From an uncultured beta proteobacterium (GTDB taxonomy: Bacteria > Pseudomonadota > Gammaproteobacteria > Burkholderiales > Burkholderiaceae_C), in assembly GCA_903914985.1 (NCBI GenBank), contig CAIWRE010000266.1:1-8984 (forward strand): 8,984 nucleotides of DNA. The letters run 5' to 3'. A program made the position numbers and the translations under genes. The notes under the pieces are model-generated. The model made no database searches. It was given only the letters and a program-made list of their open reading frames with translations, and was not told where the DNA came from. This document shows positions 1-6,694 of this stretch, piece after piece (the stretch's first letter is position 1; each line of letters begins with the position of its first letter).

Positions 1-585
1 CAGTGATTTACACCGCGGTCGCAGCTGGGCAATGCCGTCGCCCACGTTTGCTGCAGTCAACCCACCACTCAAGACGAGGTGAGCGTTGACGCTTGGAGGA
101 AGAAGTGACCAATTGAATGCCTTGCCGCCCCCGCCAAATCCGTCGACATGCGCGTCGAGCAGGATCGCTTGGGCCTGAGAGTAAAGGTGGGCATAGTTTA
201 CAAGGTCAAAACCCGCCGCATCCGGCCCGAGCGGAATGCGCGCTGCCCGGAGAAAGGGGCGGGCAGCCTGCTGGCTTAGGTTGATGCATTCCACTGGACT
301 TTCATCACCATGAAACTGGGCGATGGCCTGAGGGACTTGCGCGAAAGCTTCGGCAACTTCCTCTGCACTGTGGTTCACAAACAGCAGCACCGGCGTCACA
401 AAAGGCGGCAAGCGTTTTGCAAGTTCAGCAGCCCGGGCTGGACTCACCGCACGTTGGCTGGCCGTGTAAAGCACAAAACCGATGGCATCGACCCCTGCCG
501 CTACGGCGGCGTCAACATCTTGCTCACGGGTGAAGCCGCACAGCTTGATTCGGGTGCGAAGCGTTTGGGACAGGGCTGCATTCAT
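1..585 (-). CDS. trpF: Phosphoribosylanthranilate isomerase, 3' end cut by window edge
   Basis: TrpF converts N-(5'-phosphoribosyl)anthranilate to its 1-deoxyribulose isomer, a cytoplasmic step of tryptophan synthesis on a (beta/alpha)8 barrel. Translating the minus strand from the ATG at 585 gives 195 open codons reaching base 1 with no stop. Visible family motifs are KLCGFT (residues 14-19, catalytic Cys16), AIGFV (34-38), QFHGDE (90-95), LLDA (142-145, catalytic Asp144), the glycine-rich GFGGGGKAFNW phosphate/substrate region (149-159) and LSGGLTAANV (172-181). Only the usual last 20-30 residues (the DVSSGVE region) should be missing beyond the edge. The ATG overlaps the truA stop as ATGA, which supports this start and suggests translational coupling; there is no strong Shine-Dalgarno sequence of its own. 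In Burkholderiales, trpB and trpA commonly follow. Family call is very secure. Confidence 0.95.
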   Translation of the reverse strand, partial: MNAALSQTLRTRIKLCGFTREQDVDAAVAAGVDAIGFVLYTASQRAVSPARAAELAKRLPPFVTPVLLFVNHSAEEVAEAFAQVPQAIAQFHGDESPVECINLSQQAARPFLRAARIPLGPDAAGFDLVNYAHLYSQAQAILLDAHVDGFGGGGKAFNWSLLPPSVNAHLVLSGGLTAANVGDGIAQLRPRCKSL

Positions 586-1403
586 GGCAGCCAATCATAC
601 GCAGGTGTGCGGTCCGGAATGCCGTAATGGGCGGGGTAGCGAGGTCCCAGGAAATAAAGGCCGAAAGGCGAAAACGTCGGTGCAGCAGCATTGCGGTCGC
701 GGGCCATCAGCACCTCATGCATCCATGCGGGCGGATGCTTGCCCTGGCCTATCTGCAGCAGGCAGCCCATGATGTTGCGGATCATGTGGTGCAAAAACGC
801 ATTCGCCTCAAATTCAAAGCGCCAGTAAGCGCCTCGTTGGGTGATGGAGATTTCGCGCAAGTCTTTCACCGGCGACAGTGCCTGGCACTGTGATGCTCGA
901 AATGAGCTGAAGTCGTGCACGCCCACGATGTACCGGGTGGCTTCGCGCATGGCCTGGCCGTCCAAGGTGTAAAAGGTCCACCCCACGCGCAGGGCGTCCA
1001 CTGTGGGGCGAACTTCGGATTGACGCAGCACATAGGCGTAGCGGCGGGAGCTTGCGCTGGCACGGCAGTGAAAATCAGCTGGCACCTCTTGCGCCCATTC
1101 CACCGCGATATCTTTGGGTAAATTGGCGTTGGTGCCACGCACCCAGGAATTGGCATCCCGATCTGCAGAGGTGTCGAAATGCACGACCTGCATGAGCGCG
1201 TGAACGCCCGCATCGGTACGCCCGGCGCACAGTGTTGAAACGCGTTGTTGGGTGAATTCGGATAACGCGGCCTCAAGCCGGTCTTGCACCGTCTGGCCGG
1301 AAGCCTGGCTTTGCCAACCTTGGTAGGCCTGACCGCTGTAGCTGACGCCCAGTGCTATGCGCACGCTTGGGTCCCCGGTCGCGCAGGGTGCGCGACGCTT
1401 CAT
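582..1403 (-). CDS. truA: tRNA pseudouridine(38-40) synthase TruA
   Basis: TruA isomerises uridines 38, 39 and 40 in the anticodon arm of many tRNAs, without a cofactor and in the cytoplasm. The 273-residue product matches the usual family length. After a short N-terminal extension it has VSYSGQAYQGWQ (20-31), QTVQDRLEAAL (37-47) and the catalytic-loop motif AGRTDAGVHA (60-69), in which Asp64 should be the nucleophilic aspartate. The C-terminal half carries SFRASQC and the motif FLHHMIRNIMG, typical of TruA. The ATG at 1403 overlaps the fimV stop (ATGA), with a weak CAGG just upstream, and its own stop overlaps the trpF start (ATGA). It therefore sits in the middle of a tightly coupled fimV-truA-trpF message. 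No damage or missing catalytic residue is seen. Confidence 0.96.
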   Translation of the reverse strand: MKRRAPCATGDPSVRIALGVSYSGQAYQGWQSQASGQTVQDRLEAALSEFTQQRVSTLCAGRTDAGVHALMQVVHFDTSADRDANSWVRGTNANLPKDIAVEWAQEVPADFHCRASASSRRYAYVLRQSEVRPTVDALRVGWTFYTLDGQAMREATRYIVGVHDFSSFRASQCQALSPVKDLREISITQRGAYWRFEFEANAFLHHMIRNIMGCLLQIGQGKHPPAWMHEVLMARDRNAAAPTFSPFGLYFLGPRYPAHYGIPDRTPAYDWLP

Positions 1404-3664
1404 CGTGCCTGAGCGAGCAATTCCGTGGCGCGTTTGCGCAACGCCTCGTTCCCGCCAGCCATGACCTCAGCAATCAGCGCAAGGGCACCTTCTTTTTCGC
1501 CGATTTCCAGAAATTGATGTGCGAGTGCCAAGGTGGCGTCAAGGCGCTCAGTGGCAGCCAAACCGCTTTCAGGTACGACGGGCGCTGGACTCAGCGACAT
1601 CGAACTCAACTCAAACGAAGTGCCAGTTTGCGCCGGAGGAGTTTCAAATGGCAAAGGTAGCGAGCCCATCGCCGTATCTCTCGGATTTTTGTGGTCGACA
1701 AGCGAGTTAGCGTCGTCTGACCGCTGACTGGGCTCTTCTGAGGCGTTCAGGTTGTCGGGCTCTGGATTCAATAGTGAGTTTGTGGGGTGCGCGGCTGGCG
1801 TGTTGACCTGCGCGACCTGCGCGACCTGCGCAACGCCTGGTTTGTAAAGCGGATTTGTGGGGTCCGTCGCCAAGCCCATTTCCAGTACCTGACCCCAGTC
1901 GGGTCCGGCACCCTGCGTCAGGGATTTAACGTCAAGGGCAATCGATTCGAAACTCTTGGCGTCGCCGCGTTTGGCATAGATCGCCAACAACTTGAGATGG
2001 ATGGCAACCCGGTTCGGTGTTTGTTGAAGGCCTTCCTTCAATATTTCTTCAGCTGGCACATCCTTTCCGTAGGCCAGATAAACCTCCGCTTCAGCGACTG
2101 GATCGAGCTCATTGGCCAATTCCAATTGACTTTCCTGGTACATGGAACTGGGCAATACGGAAACGTTGACCTCCGAGGTGTCCACACTTTGGGCGCCGCC
2201 AACGGCAAATGAGGTATTGGCGCTGGAATTCCATTGGGAGCCAGCGTCATTTCGATCTGCGCCCTTCTTCCTGGATTGCGCTCGACGGTACCAGCCCAGG
2301 CCGCCCAGCAAGCCTGCCAGCGCCAGCAGCAGACTGCTTGTGTCGAGGTGACCGAAGATGCTGTCGAGCCAATCGCCGCTGCTTGCTGTCGTGCTGCGCG
2401 GAACCGCTGCGACCACCGCCGGTATTGCCGGTTTGGATGTTTCAGAGGCCGCTGGAGTCGCGCTGGCAGCCAAGCCCTCCTGTGGTTGGCTCGATGGCAC
2501 CGCCACGGGCGGCACGGACGACGAACCTGATTCCGGTTTTGCGGCTACTTTGGCAAGTTGGTTGAGCTCCTCGATATTTTTCGCTAATTCGCGCGCTCGT
2601 TCGCTGGCTTCGTTTTTTGCCCTTTGCTGAGCAATCTGCTCCATGTTGGCTTTTTCCGCGACATCCTGTGAGGATCCTTTGGACAATTTCAAGGTGTCAC
2701 CGGAGGATGTTTTGGGATTCGCGGCGGGCGCGGGCGACGTGACCTTCCCTGCAGTTTCTGTTTGGTTGGGTGTCGCCGGCACCGTCGGTGCTTGACCTGC
2801 CAAAGTACGGCGCAAGTTTTGAAAATCCTGGTTTTGGCGCTGAATGAGGCGTTGTGCCTCGCTTTTAGACGTCTTTTTGACCGTGGAAATTTCAGGCACC
2901 AGTAGTTCGGTGTTTGCCAAAAGACGATTCACGTTGCCGCCCGCAAATGCCGCGGGGTTGGCGTTGAGCATGGCGACCAGCATTTGCTCGACACTGACCC
3001 CCTCGGCGGCCCAAGCACGCGCGAATTTTCCGGCGTTGTCTCCCGGGCTGACTTTCACACTTTGCTGACCATTGGATGTCACGGACGCCGCCGCCGGGGC
3101 GGTCGAAGCAACTTTACTGCTAGTGTTCGTGGCTGCAATTGTCGACACCGCGGAAGCGGCTGCTGTGGCTGGAATAGCCACTTTTGATGCCGGTATCTGG
3201 GTCTCGGAGCCCTGTGCCGGTAGTGCCGGAGTCGCTGCGACATCCTGGGGTTTTGGCGGATCAAGAAGGATCGTGTAGGTCCGGACAATTTTTCCGGAGG
3301 CCCAACTTAACTCGACAAGAATATCAACGAAAGGGTCATTCAGGGCGCGGGTCCCGGTGACCTTTAAATAACGGCTGCCGTTCTGTCGGCGTTGCAACGC
3401 AATTTGGGTACCGTTGAGAGAATTGTTGTACTCCAAGCCCATGCCCGCGAAGGTTCCGGGCGCCGCGAGTTCTGACCTGAGTGAGGCTGCTTCATCGTCG
3501 CTGAGGTCCGCGAGATCGATTTCTGCGACCAGATTTTGACCCAGCGCCGACTGAACCCTGAGCTTGCCCATGGAAAGCGCACTGGCATTGGTAGCACCTA
3601 AAGTGATCAATACGGCAGCCACAGGCGCAGCGGACGAGCGCAACAAGCGTTGATGGTAGATCAA
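1400..3664 (-). CDS. fimV: FimV-family polar hub / peptidoglycan-binding protein
   Basis: FimV is an inner-membrane, peptidoglycan-binding landmark protein; in Pseudomonas and related bacteria it is needed for type IV pilus assembly, twitching and polar organisation. The 754-residue product has a signal peptide (1-29, ending NASA), the conserved FimV N-terminal domain (about 30-137, starting LSMGKLRVQSALGQ), a low-complexity Ala/Thr/Ser linker, a LysM-like segment (about 203-256), likely coiled coils (about 266-292 and 336-372), one membrane segment (about 445-459) followed by basic residues, a TPR-like acidic cytoplasmic part (about 518-584) and the conserved FimV C-terminal motif (about 706-752, LDATLALAHQFLEIG...). 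The start is a TTG: no in-frame ATG occurs before residue 32, an in-frame stop lies upstream, and the TTG gives a good signal peptide and ribosome site. A short Val-Ala-Gln repeat lies at 611-620. asd is upstream and truA overlaps its stop. Confidence 0.92.
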   Translation of the reverse strand: MIYHQRLLRSSAAPVAAVLITLGATNASALSMGKLRVQSALGQNLVAEIDLADLSDDEAASLRSELAAPGTFAGMGLEYNNSLNGTQIALQRRQNGSRYLKVTGTRALNDPFVDILVELSWASGKIVRTYTILLDPPKPQDVAATPALPAQGSETQIPASKVAIPATAAASAVSTIAATNTSSKVASTAPAAASVTSNGQQSVKVSPGDNAGKFARAWAAEGVSVEQMLVAMLNANPAAFAGGNVNRLLANTELLVPEISTVKKTSKSEAQRLIQRQNQDFQNLRRTLAGQAPTVPATPNQTETAGKVTSPAPAANPKTSSGDTLKLSKGSSQDVAEKANMEQIAQQRAKNEASERARELAKNIEELNQLAKVAAKPESGSSSVPPVAVPSSQPQEGLAASATPAASETSKPAIPAVVAAVPRSTTASSGDWLDSIFGHLDTSSLLLALAGLLGGLGWYRRAQSRKKGADRNDAGSQWNSSANTSFAVGGAQSVDTSEVNVSVLPSSMYQESQLELANELDPVAEAEVYLAYGKDVPAEEILKEGLQQTPNRVAIHLKLLAIYAKRGDAKSFESIALDVKSLTQGAGPDWGQVLEMGLATDPTNPLYKPGVAQVAQVAQVNTPAAHPTNSLLNPEPDNLNASEEPSQRSDDANSLVDHKNPRDTAMGSLPLPFETPPAQTGTSFELSSMSLSPAPVVPESGLAATERLDATLALAHQFLEIGEKEGALALIAEVMAGGNEALRKRATELLAQAR
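1805..1831 (-). repeat. Three tandem 9-base units inside fimV (Val-Ala-Gln repeat)
   Basis: On the plus strand the unit gacctgcgc occurs three times in a row without mismatch. On the coding strand the units are in frame and produce VAQVAQVAQV at FimV residues 611-620, in the linker between the TPR-like region and the C-terminal domain. Copy-number change would keep the reading frame. Confidence 0.9.
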
Positions 3665-3670
3665 TTGAAA

Positions 3671-3685
3671 TCCAACCTTTCCTTT
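3671..3685 (-). promoter_or_regulatory. Ribosome binding site deciding the fimV TTG start
   Basis: Minus strand reads AAAGGAAAGGTTGGA just before TTTCAA and the TTG start at 3664. The GGA lies 6 bases from the TTG and the AAGG copies lie further out. This supports TTG initiation, since no other start codon in this frame precedes the signal peptide. Confidence 0.6.
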
Positions 3686-3712
3686 GAACCTGGCTCAAAA
3701 ATGCCAAAAGCG

Positions 3713-3718
3713 ATTATC
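3713..3718 (-). promoter_or_regulatory. Weak candidate -10 box for fimV
   Basis: Minus strand reads GATAAT, five of six matches to TATAAT. Transcription would start roughly 45 bases before the fimV TTG. No good -35 hexamer is found at 16-18 bases, so this remains tentative; an activator-dependent promoter or one further upstream in the AT-rich tract is equally possible. Confidence 0.3.
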
Positions 3719-3840
3719 GGCGACAAGCTTTGACTCTAACTAGTAATTCATGGCAAACCATATTTATTGCCTTATTTTTAATTTTATCGCGGTTTCAATC
3801 GCATTCATGCGAGGACGACTCACATTGACGGTGCGATGCA

Positions 3841-4998
3841 TCATCTTGCGAGCAAAATACGCAGCATCCGGCGCAGAGGTTCCGCGGCACCCCAAAGTAA
3901 CTGGTCCCCAACGGTAAATCCGCCAACATATTCCGGTCCCATGGCCAATTTACGCACGCGACCGACCGGGATTGTCATCGTACCGGTGACGGCGACCGGC
4001 GTCAGGTCACGGATGGTGGCTTCGCGGGTGTTAGGCACCAGTTGAACCCAAGGGTTGTCCGCAGCAATCATGGCTTCAATGTCAGCGACAGGCACGTTCT
4101 TCTTCAATTTGAAGGTCAACGCCTGGCTGTGGCAGCGCATCGCGCCCACGCGAACGCAGAACCCGTCTACGGGTGTGGCTGTCGAGCCAAAGTCCGGTCC
4201 CTGGCCCAGGATTTTGTTGGTTTCCGCCATCCCTTTCCATTCTTCTTTCGACGTTCCCCAGCCGGCGTCGTCATATCCTTTGCCGATGCCGAGGTCTTTG
4301 TCAATCCAGGGGATGAGTGATCCGCCGAGCGGGACGCCAAAGTTGGCCGTTTCTGCCGCGCTCAAACTGCGCTGTTTGGCCACAACCATGCGGTCGATTT
4401 CCAAAATGGAGCTTTTGGGGTCGTCCAGCAGCGCTTTAACTTCCGCACCCAGGGTGCCGTACTGAGTCAGTAATTCACGCATATGTTGTGCGCCACCACC
4501 GGAGGCGGCCTGGTAGGTTTGGGTGCTCATCCACTCCACCAGCCCGGCTTTGTACAGGGCTCCAACGCCCATCAGCATGCAACTGACCGTGCAATTGCCC
4601 CCAATCCAGTTCTTGCCGCCACTTGTCAGGGCTTTTTGAATCACGGGCATATTGACCGGATCCAAAATAATGACAGCATCCTTTTCCATACGCAGGGTGG
4701 ATGCCGCGTCAATCCAATGCCCATTCCAGCCAGCGGCCCTCAGCTTCGGGAAAACTTCGGTGGTGTAGTCGCCACCCTGAGCGCTGATGATGATCTCGCA
4801 ACGTTTGAGCGCGTCAATATTGAACGCGTCTTGCAGAGTGGTTTCATTCTTGGCTTGCGCAGGCGCTTTGCCACCGGCGTTGGAGGTCGAGAAAAACAGG
4901 GGTTCGATGAGGTCGAAGTCGCCTTCGGCCTGCATGCGATCCATCAATACCGAGCCGACCATTCCGCGCCAGCCGACCAAACCTACTAAATTGCTCAT
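3841..4998 (-). CDS. asd: Aspartate-semialdehyde dehydrogenase
   Basis: Asd reduces L-4-aspartyl phosphate to aspartate semialdehyde with NADPH. This is the branch point leading to lysine/diaminopimelate, threonine, methionine and isoleucine. The 385-residue product starts with the nucleotide-binding motif VGLVGWRGMVGSVL (5-18), followed by FFSTSNAGG (35-43). It carries GGNCTVSCMLMG with the catalytic thiol Cys136, QAASGGGAQHMREL (163-176), and VRVGAMRCHSQALTFKLKK with the presumed catalytic His290. It ends with the typical EPLRRMLRILL. It is the E. coli-type (gammaproteobacterial-like) Asd and slightly longer than the 367-residue E. coli enzyme. The ATG at 4998 has a good Shine-Dalgarno sequence. 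Upstream lies a long leader with a possible regulatory peptide; fimV follows after 176 bases. Confidence 0.97.
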   Translation of the reverse strand: MSNLVGLVGWRGMVGSVLMDRMQAEGDFDLIEPLFFSTSNAGGKAPAQAKNETTLQDAFNIDALKRCEIIISAQGGDYTTEVFPKLRAAGWNGHWIDAASTLRMEKDAVIILDPVNMPVIQKALTSGGKNWIGGNCTVSCMLMGVGALYKAGLVEWMSTQTYQAASGGGAQHMRELLTQYGTLGAEVKALLDDPKSSILEIDRMVVAKQRSLSAAETANFGVPLGGSLIPWIDKDLGIGKGYDDAGWGTSKEEWKGMAETNKILGQGPDFGSTATPVDGFCVRVGAMRCHSQALTFKLKKNVPVADIEAMIAADNPWVQLVPNTREATIRDLTPVAVTGTMTIPVGRVRKLAMGPEYVGGFTVGDQLLWGAAEPLRRMLRILLAR

Positions 4999-5003
4999 TT
5001 CAA

Positions 5004-5011
5004 CGCCCTTT
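5004..5011 (-). promoter_or_regulatory. asd ribosome binding site
   Basis: Minus strand reads AAAGGGCG, ending 5 bases before the ATG at 4998. The AGGGCG part (5009 to 5004) is a perfect complement of CGCCCU in the upstream leader (5069 to 5064), so the site could be masked by the leader RNA. Confidence 0.7.
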
Positions 5012-5088
5012 CATTTGTTCAACAGTTTGAGACCCGACTGTTTGCCCGGCTCGTCTGGCCGGGAGGGCGCACGACGAACCGGACTGGA

Positions 5089-5190
5089 TCAGCCCTTAAT
5101 GGTCGTGGTTTTGGTGGAAATTGCACGCTCACATCCCGCGACCGCAAGGCCGTTGGTGGTGTTCAGAGGGAACAGGTGAGCGTAAAACAT
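5089..5190 (-). CDS. Putative 33-residue leader peptide, Thr/Ile/Lys-rich end
   Basis: The minus strand from the ATG at 5190 encodes 33 residues and a TGA. The N-terminal part begins MFYAHLFPLNTTNG; the end is ERAISTKTTTIKG. Among the last ten residues, four are Thr, two Ile and two Lys, which are end products of the aspartate pathway that the next gene, asd, serves. The end resembles the E. coli thr operon leader (RISTTITTT). No Shine-Dalgarno precedes it, but a TACAAT -10-like box ends 8 bases before the ATG, so the transcript may start on the ATG and be leaderless. An in-frame ATG at 5199 would give 36 residues. I do not recognise it as a named family; coding status is inferred from composition, position and the associated stems. 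It could be a chance ORF. Confidence 0.4.
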   Translation of the reverse strand: MFYAHLFPLNTTNGLAVAGCERAISTKTTTIKG

Positions 5191-5197
5191 GAGCGAC

Positions 5198-5228
5198 ATT
5201 GTAACGGCCCGCGGCTGACGCCTGTCTT
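5198..5228 (-). promoter_or_regulatory. Candidate promoter for the asd leader
   Basis: Minus strand has TACAAT (5203 to 5198), five of six matches to the sigma-70 -10 box. AAGACA (5228 to 5223) is a weak -35 match at a long 19-base spacing. The predicted start would fall at about 5190, the A of the leader-peptide ATG, leaving a 5' leader of about 190 bases before asd. Confidence 0.45.
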
Positions 5229-5230
5229 TC

Positions 5231-6694
5231 TCAGGTCTTGGCCTTCTTTGGCCTGTCAGTGCCCGTCTTCCTGGCTACAGACGGATTGGAGGCCTTCGGG
5301 CGGGCCTGCGCGGACCCCGTCTTGGCCTTCGCGGCATTCATAGGCACATAGACCACCACGCTTTGGCCTGTTTTGAAGCCTGCGTTGCCCGCCACCTTGT
5401 TCCACTGCGCCACATTGGTGGGCGAAGTCGAATAGCGCCGTGCAATGGTGGCGACTGTGTCGCCTTTAACCGCCTTGACCATCTTGCGAACCTGCACAAT
5501 TTCAGGCGAAAAGCTGACTTCTCCTTTATCGGCCAGCGCACTGGTCACCTCGACCTGGGCATGCGCAGGGCGAGGCACCAGCAGCGTCGACCCCGGTTTA
5601 ATCAGCATGCCTTTTGGGACGTTGTTAATTTCTCTGAGTTGCGCCTCCGTCATCCCCACCTGCTTCGCAGCGTCGGCCACGCGCAGGGTTCCAGGCGCCA
5701 CCCACACGGTCCAAGTCGCCAGGCGCGAGCCGGCAAATCGGTCCAGGTTTTGCATGAATACGTCGGCGCTGTCCCATGGCAGCAGTATCTGGGGAGTGCC
5801 CGCAGCCAGGATGACCGGTTTGTTCAAGGAGGGGTTGAGTGCCTTGAAGTCGTCCAGCGGTACCTCGGCCAGTTTGGCCGCCATGGTGACGTCGATATCG
5901 CGGCGGATACTCACGGTCTGGAAATAAGGGTGGTTCTCGATCTTCGGCAGTTGGCTGCCAAAGTCCTGGGGGCGTGCCACGATGTTCTTGATGGCCTGTA
6001 GCTTGGGAACATAGAACTGGGTTTCCATGGGCATGGTCAGACTGGTGTACCCGGTGCCAAGCATGAGGCGCTCATTCTTGGCGATTGCCCGGCCCACGCT
6101 GCCTTCACCCCAGTTGTAGGCGGCCAGCGCCAGATGCCAGTCTCCGAACATTCCGTAGAGCTTTTGCAGATAGTCCAGGGCCGCTCGGGTGGACGCCAGC
6201 ACATCGCGCCGGTCGTCCCGGAACACGTTTTGTTTGAGCTCAAAGGTTTTGCCTGTGGCGGGCATGAACTGCCACATGCCCGCTGCTTTCGCGCTGGACA
6301 CCGCTTGCGGGTTAAAGGCGCTTTCGACAAAGGGCAGCAGGGCCAGCTCGGTGGGCATATTGCGCAGCTCCAGCTCTTCGACGATGTGGAAAAGGTACTT
6401 TCGGGACCGCTCGGTCATGCGAAAAATGTAGTCCGGCCGGGCCGTGTACCAGTTCTCGCGGTCGCGTACCAGCGGACTGTCCAAGTCCGGCATGGCGTAG
6501 CCCCGACGGATGCGTTCCCACAGGTCGGTCGTGGTGGCCAACGGCGCTACGGATTGGCTGGTGTGTTCCTGAGTGGTCAACGGCTGCAATGCGTCGCCGG
6601 GCGGGTAAGTCTGGGCTTGGGCTTGAATGAGTGTGGCCAAGCAGAGCCCTGCCGCAAACACGGCGCGGCGCCAAACGGAAAATAATGGTGTCAA
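5231..6694 (-). CDS. mltD: Membrane-bound lytic murein transglycosylase D
   Basis: MltD cleaves the MurNAc-GlcNAc bond of peptidoglycan in the periplasm, forming 1,6-anhydro ends. I choose the TTG start at 6694 (487 residues). It overlaps the gloB stop as TTGA, has GGAAAAA 6 bases upstream, and gives a clean signal peptide (RR, then a hydrophobic core to IQAQAQ, about 1-28). The longer in-frame GTG start at 6745 would add 17 residues inside gloB and spoil the signal peptide. The SLT domain covers about 103-218, with catalytic Glu124 in LPFVESAFNP, then AAGMWQFMPATG and ALAAYNWGEGSV. A middle LysM-like segment precedes two LysM repeats (about 328-375 and 406-451), which should bind peptidoglycan. 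A Lys/Ala/Pro-rich basic tail (about 455-487) ends the protein. No lipobox Cys follows the signal peptide, so it may not be a lipoprotein despite the family name. The mltD-gloB pairing matches E. coli. Confidence 0.93.
   Translation of the reverse strand: MTPLFSVWRRAVFAAGLCLATLIQAQAQTYPPGDALQPLTTQEHTSQSVAPLATTTDLWERIRRGYAMPDLDSPLVRDRENWYTARPDYIFRMTERSRKYLFHIVEELELRNMPTELALLPFVESAFNPQAVSSAKAAGMWQFMPATGKTFELKQNVFRDDRRDVLASTRAALDYLQKLYGMFGDWHLALAAYNWGEGSVGRAIAKNERLMLGTGYTSLTMPMETQFYVPKLQAIKNIVARPQDFGSQLPKIENHPYFQTVSIRRDIDVTMAAKLAEVPLDDFKALNPSLNKPVILAAGTPQILLPWDSADVFMQNLDRFAGSRLATWTVWVAPGTLRVADAAKQVGMTEAQLREINNVPKGMLIKPGSTLLVPRPAHAQVEVTSALADKGEVSFSPEIVQVRKMVKAVKGDTVATIARRYSTSPTNVAQWNKVAGNAGFKTGQSVVVYVPMNAAKAKTGSAQARPKASNPSVARKTGTDRPKKAKT

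Larger units (their letters stand above)
3665..3840. other. AT-rich asd-fimV intergenic region
   Basis: This 176-base gap separates asd (stop at 3841) from fimV (start at 3664). It is clearly richer in A and T than the flanking genes, especially about 3745-3795, as expected of a promoter region. A 14-base inverted repeat (tcgcattcatgcga, 3799-3812) lies downstream of asd, but it is short and has no T-run, so it is not a convincing Rho-independent terminator. I find no convincing small ORF or RNA gene. fimV probably has its own promoter here, but read-through from asd is also possible. Confidence 0.6.
4999..5190 (-). ncRNA. Candidate structured leader RNA upstream of asd
   Basis: The roughly 190-base region before asd can form several stems on the minus-strand RNA. 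(a) ACGCUCAC (5183-5176) pairs perfectly with GUGAGCGU (5132-5125). (b) CCGGUUCGUC (5082-5073) pairs over 10 bp, one of them G-U, with GACGAGCCGG (5055-5046) around a 17-base loop. (c) CCCGGC (5063-5058) pairs with GCCGGG (5050-5045), which excludes b. (d) AACAGU (5042-5037) pairs with ACUGUU (5026-5021) just before the asd ribosome site. The loop of b contains CGCCCU, complementary to the asd Shine-Dalgarno AGGGCG. No U-run follows any stem, so control, if any, would be translational or Rho-dependent. Pairing was found by eye; in GC-rich DNA such stems can arise by chance. Confidence 0.4.

Noticed and set aside
1..24. Possible frameshift in trpF, because residues 189-195 (RPRCKSL) do not show the common RPWAVDVSSG run
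   Set aside because: The frame is open to the edge, shifting it gives a quick stop, and a few extra residues before the AVDVSSG motif would explain it. The decisive bases lie outside the window.
3799..3812. Inverted repeat tcgcattcatgcga as an asd terminator
   Set aside because: The stem is only 5-6 bp and no T-run follows on the minus strand, so it does not meet the pattern of a Rho-independent terminator.
3835..3842. Palindrome gatgcatc at the asd stop
   Set aside because: An 8-base palindrome is expected by chance in this much sequence, and nothing links it to a known operator.
5045..5063. GC-rich hairpin after mltD as a Rho-independent terminator
   Set aside because: The CCCGGC/GCCGGG stem is followed by AAACAG on the minus strand rather than Ts; it is better discussed as part of the asd leader.
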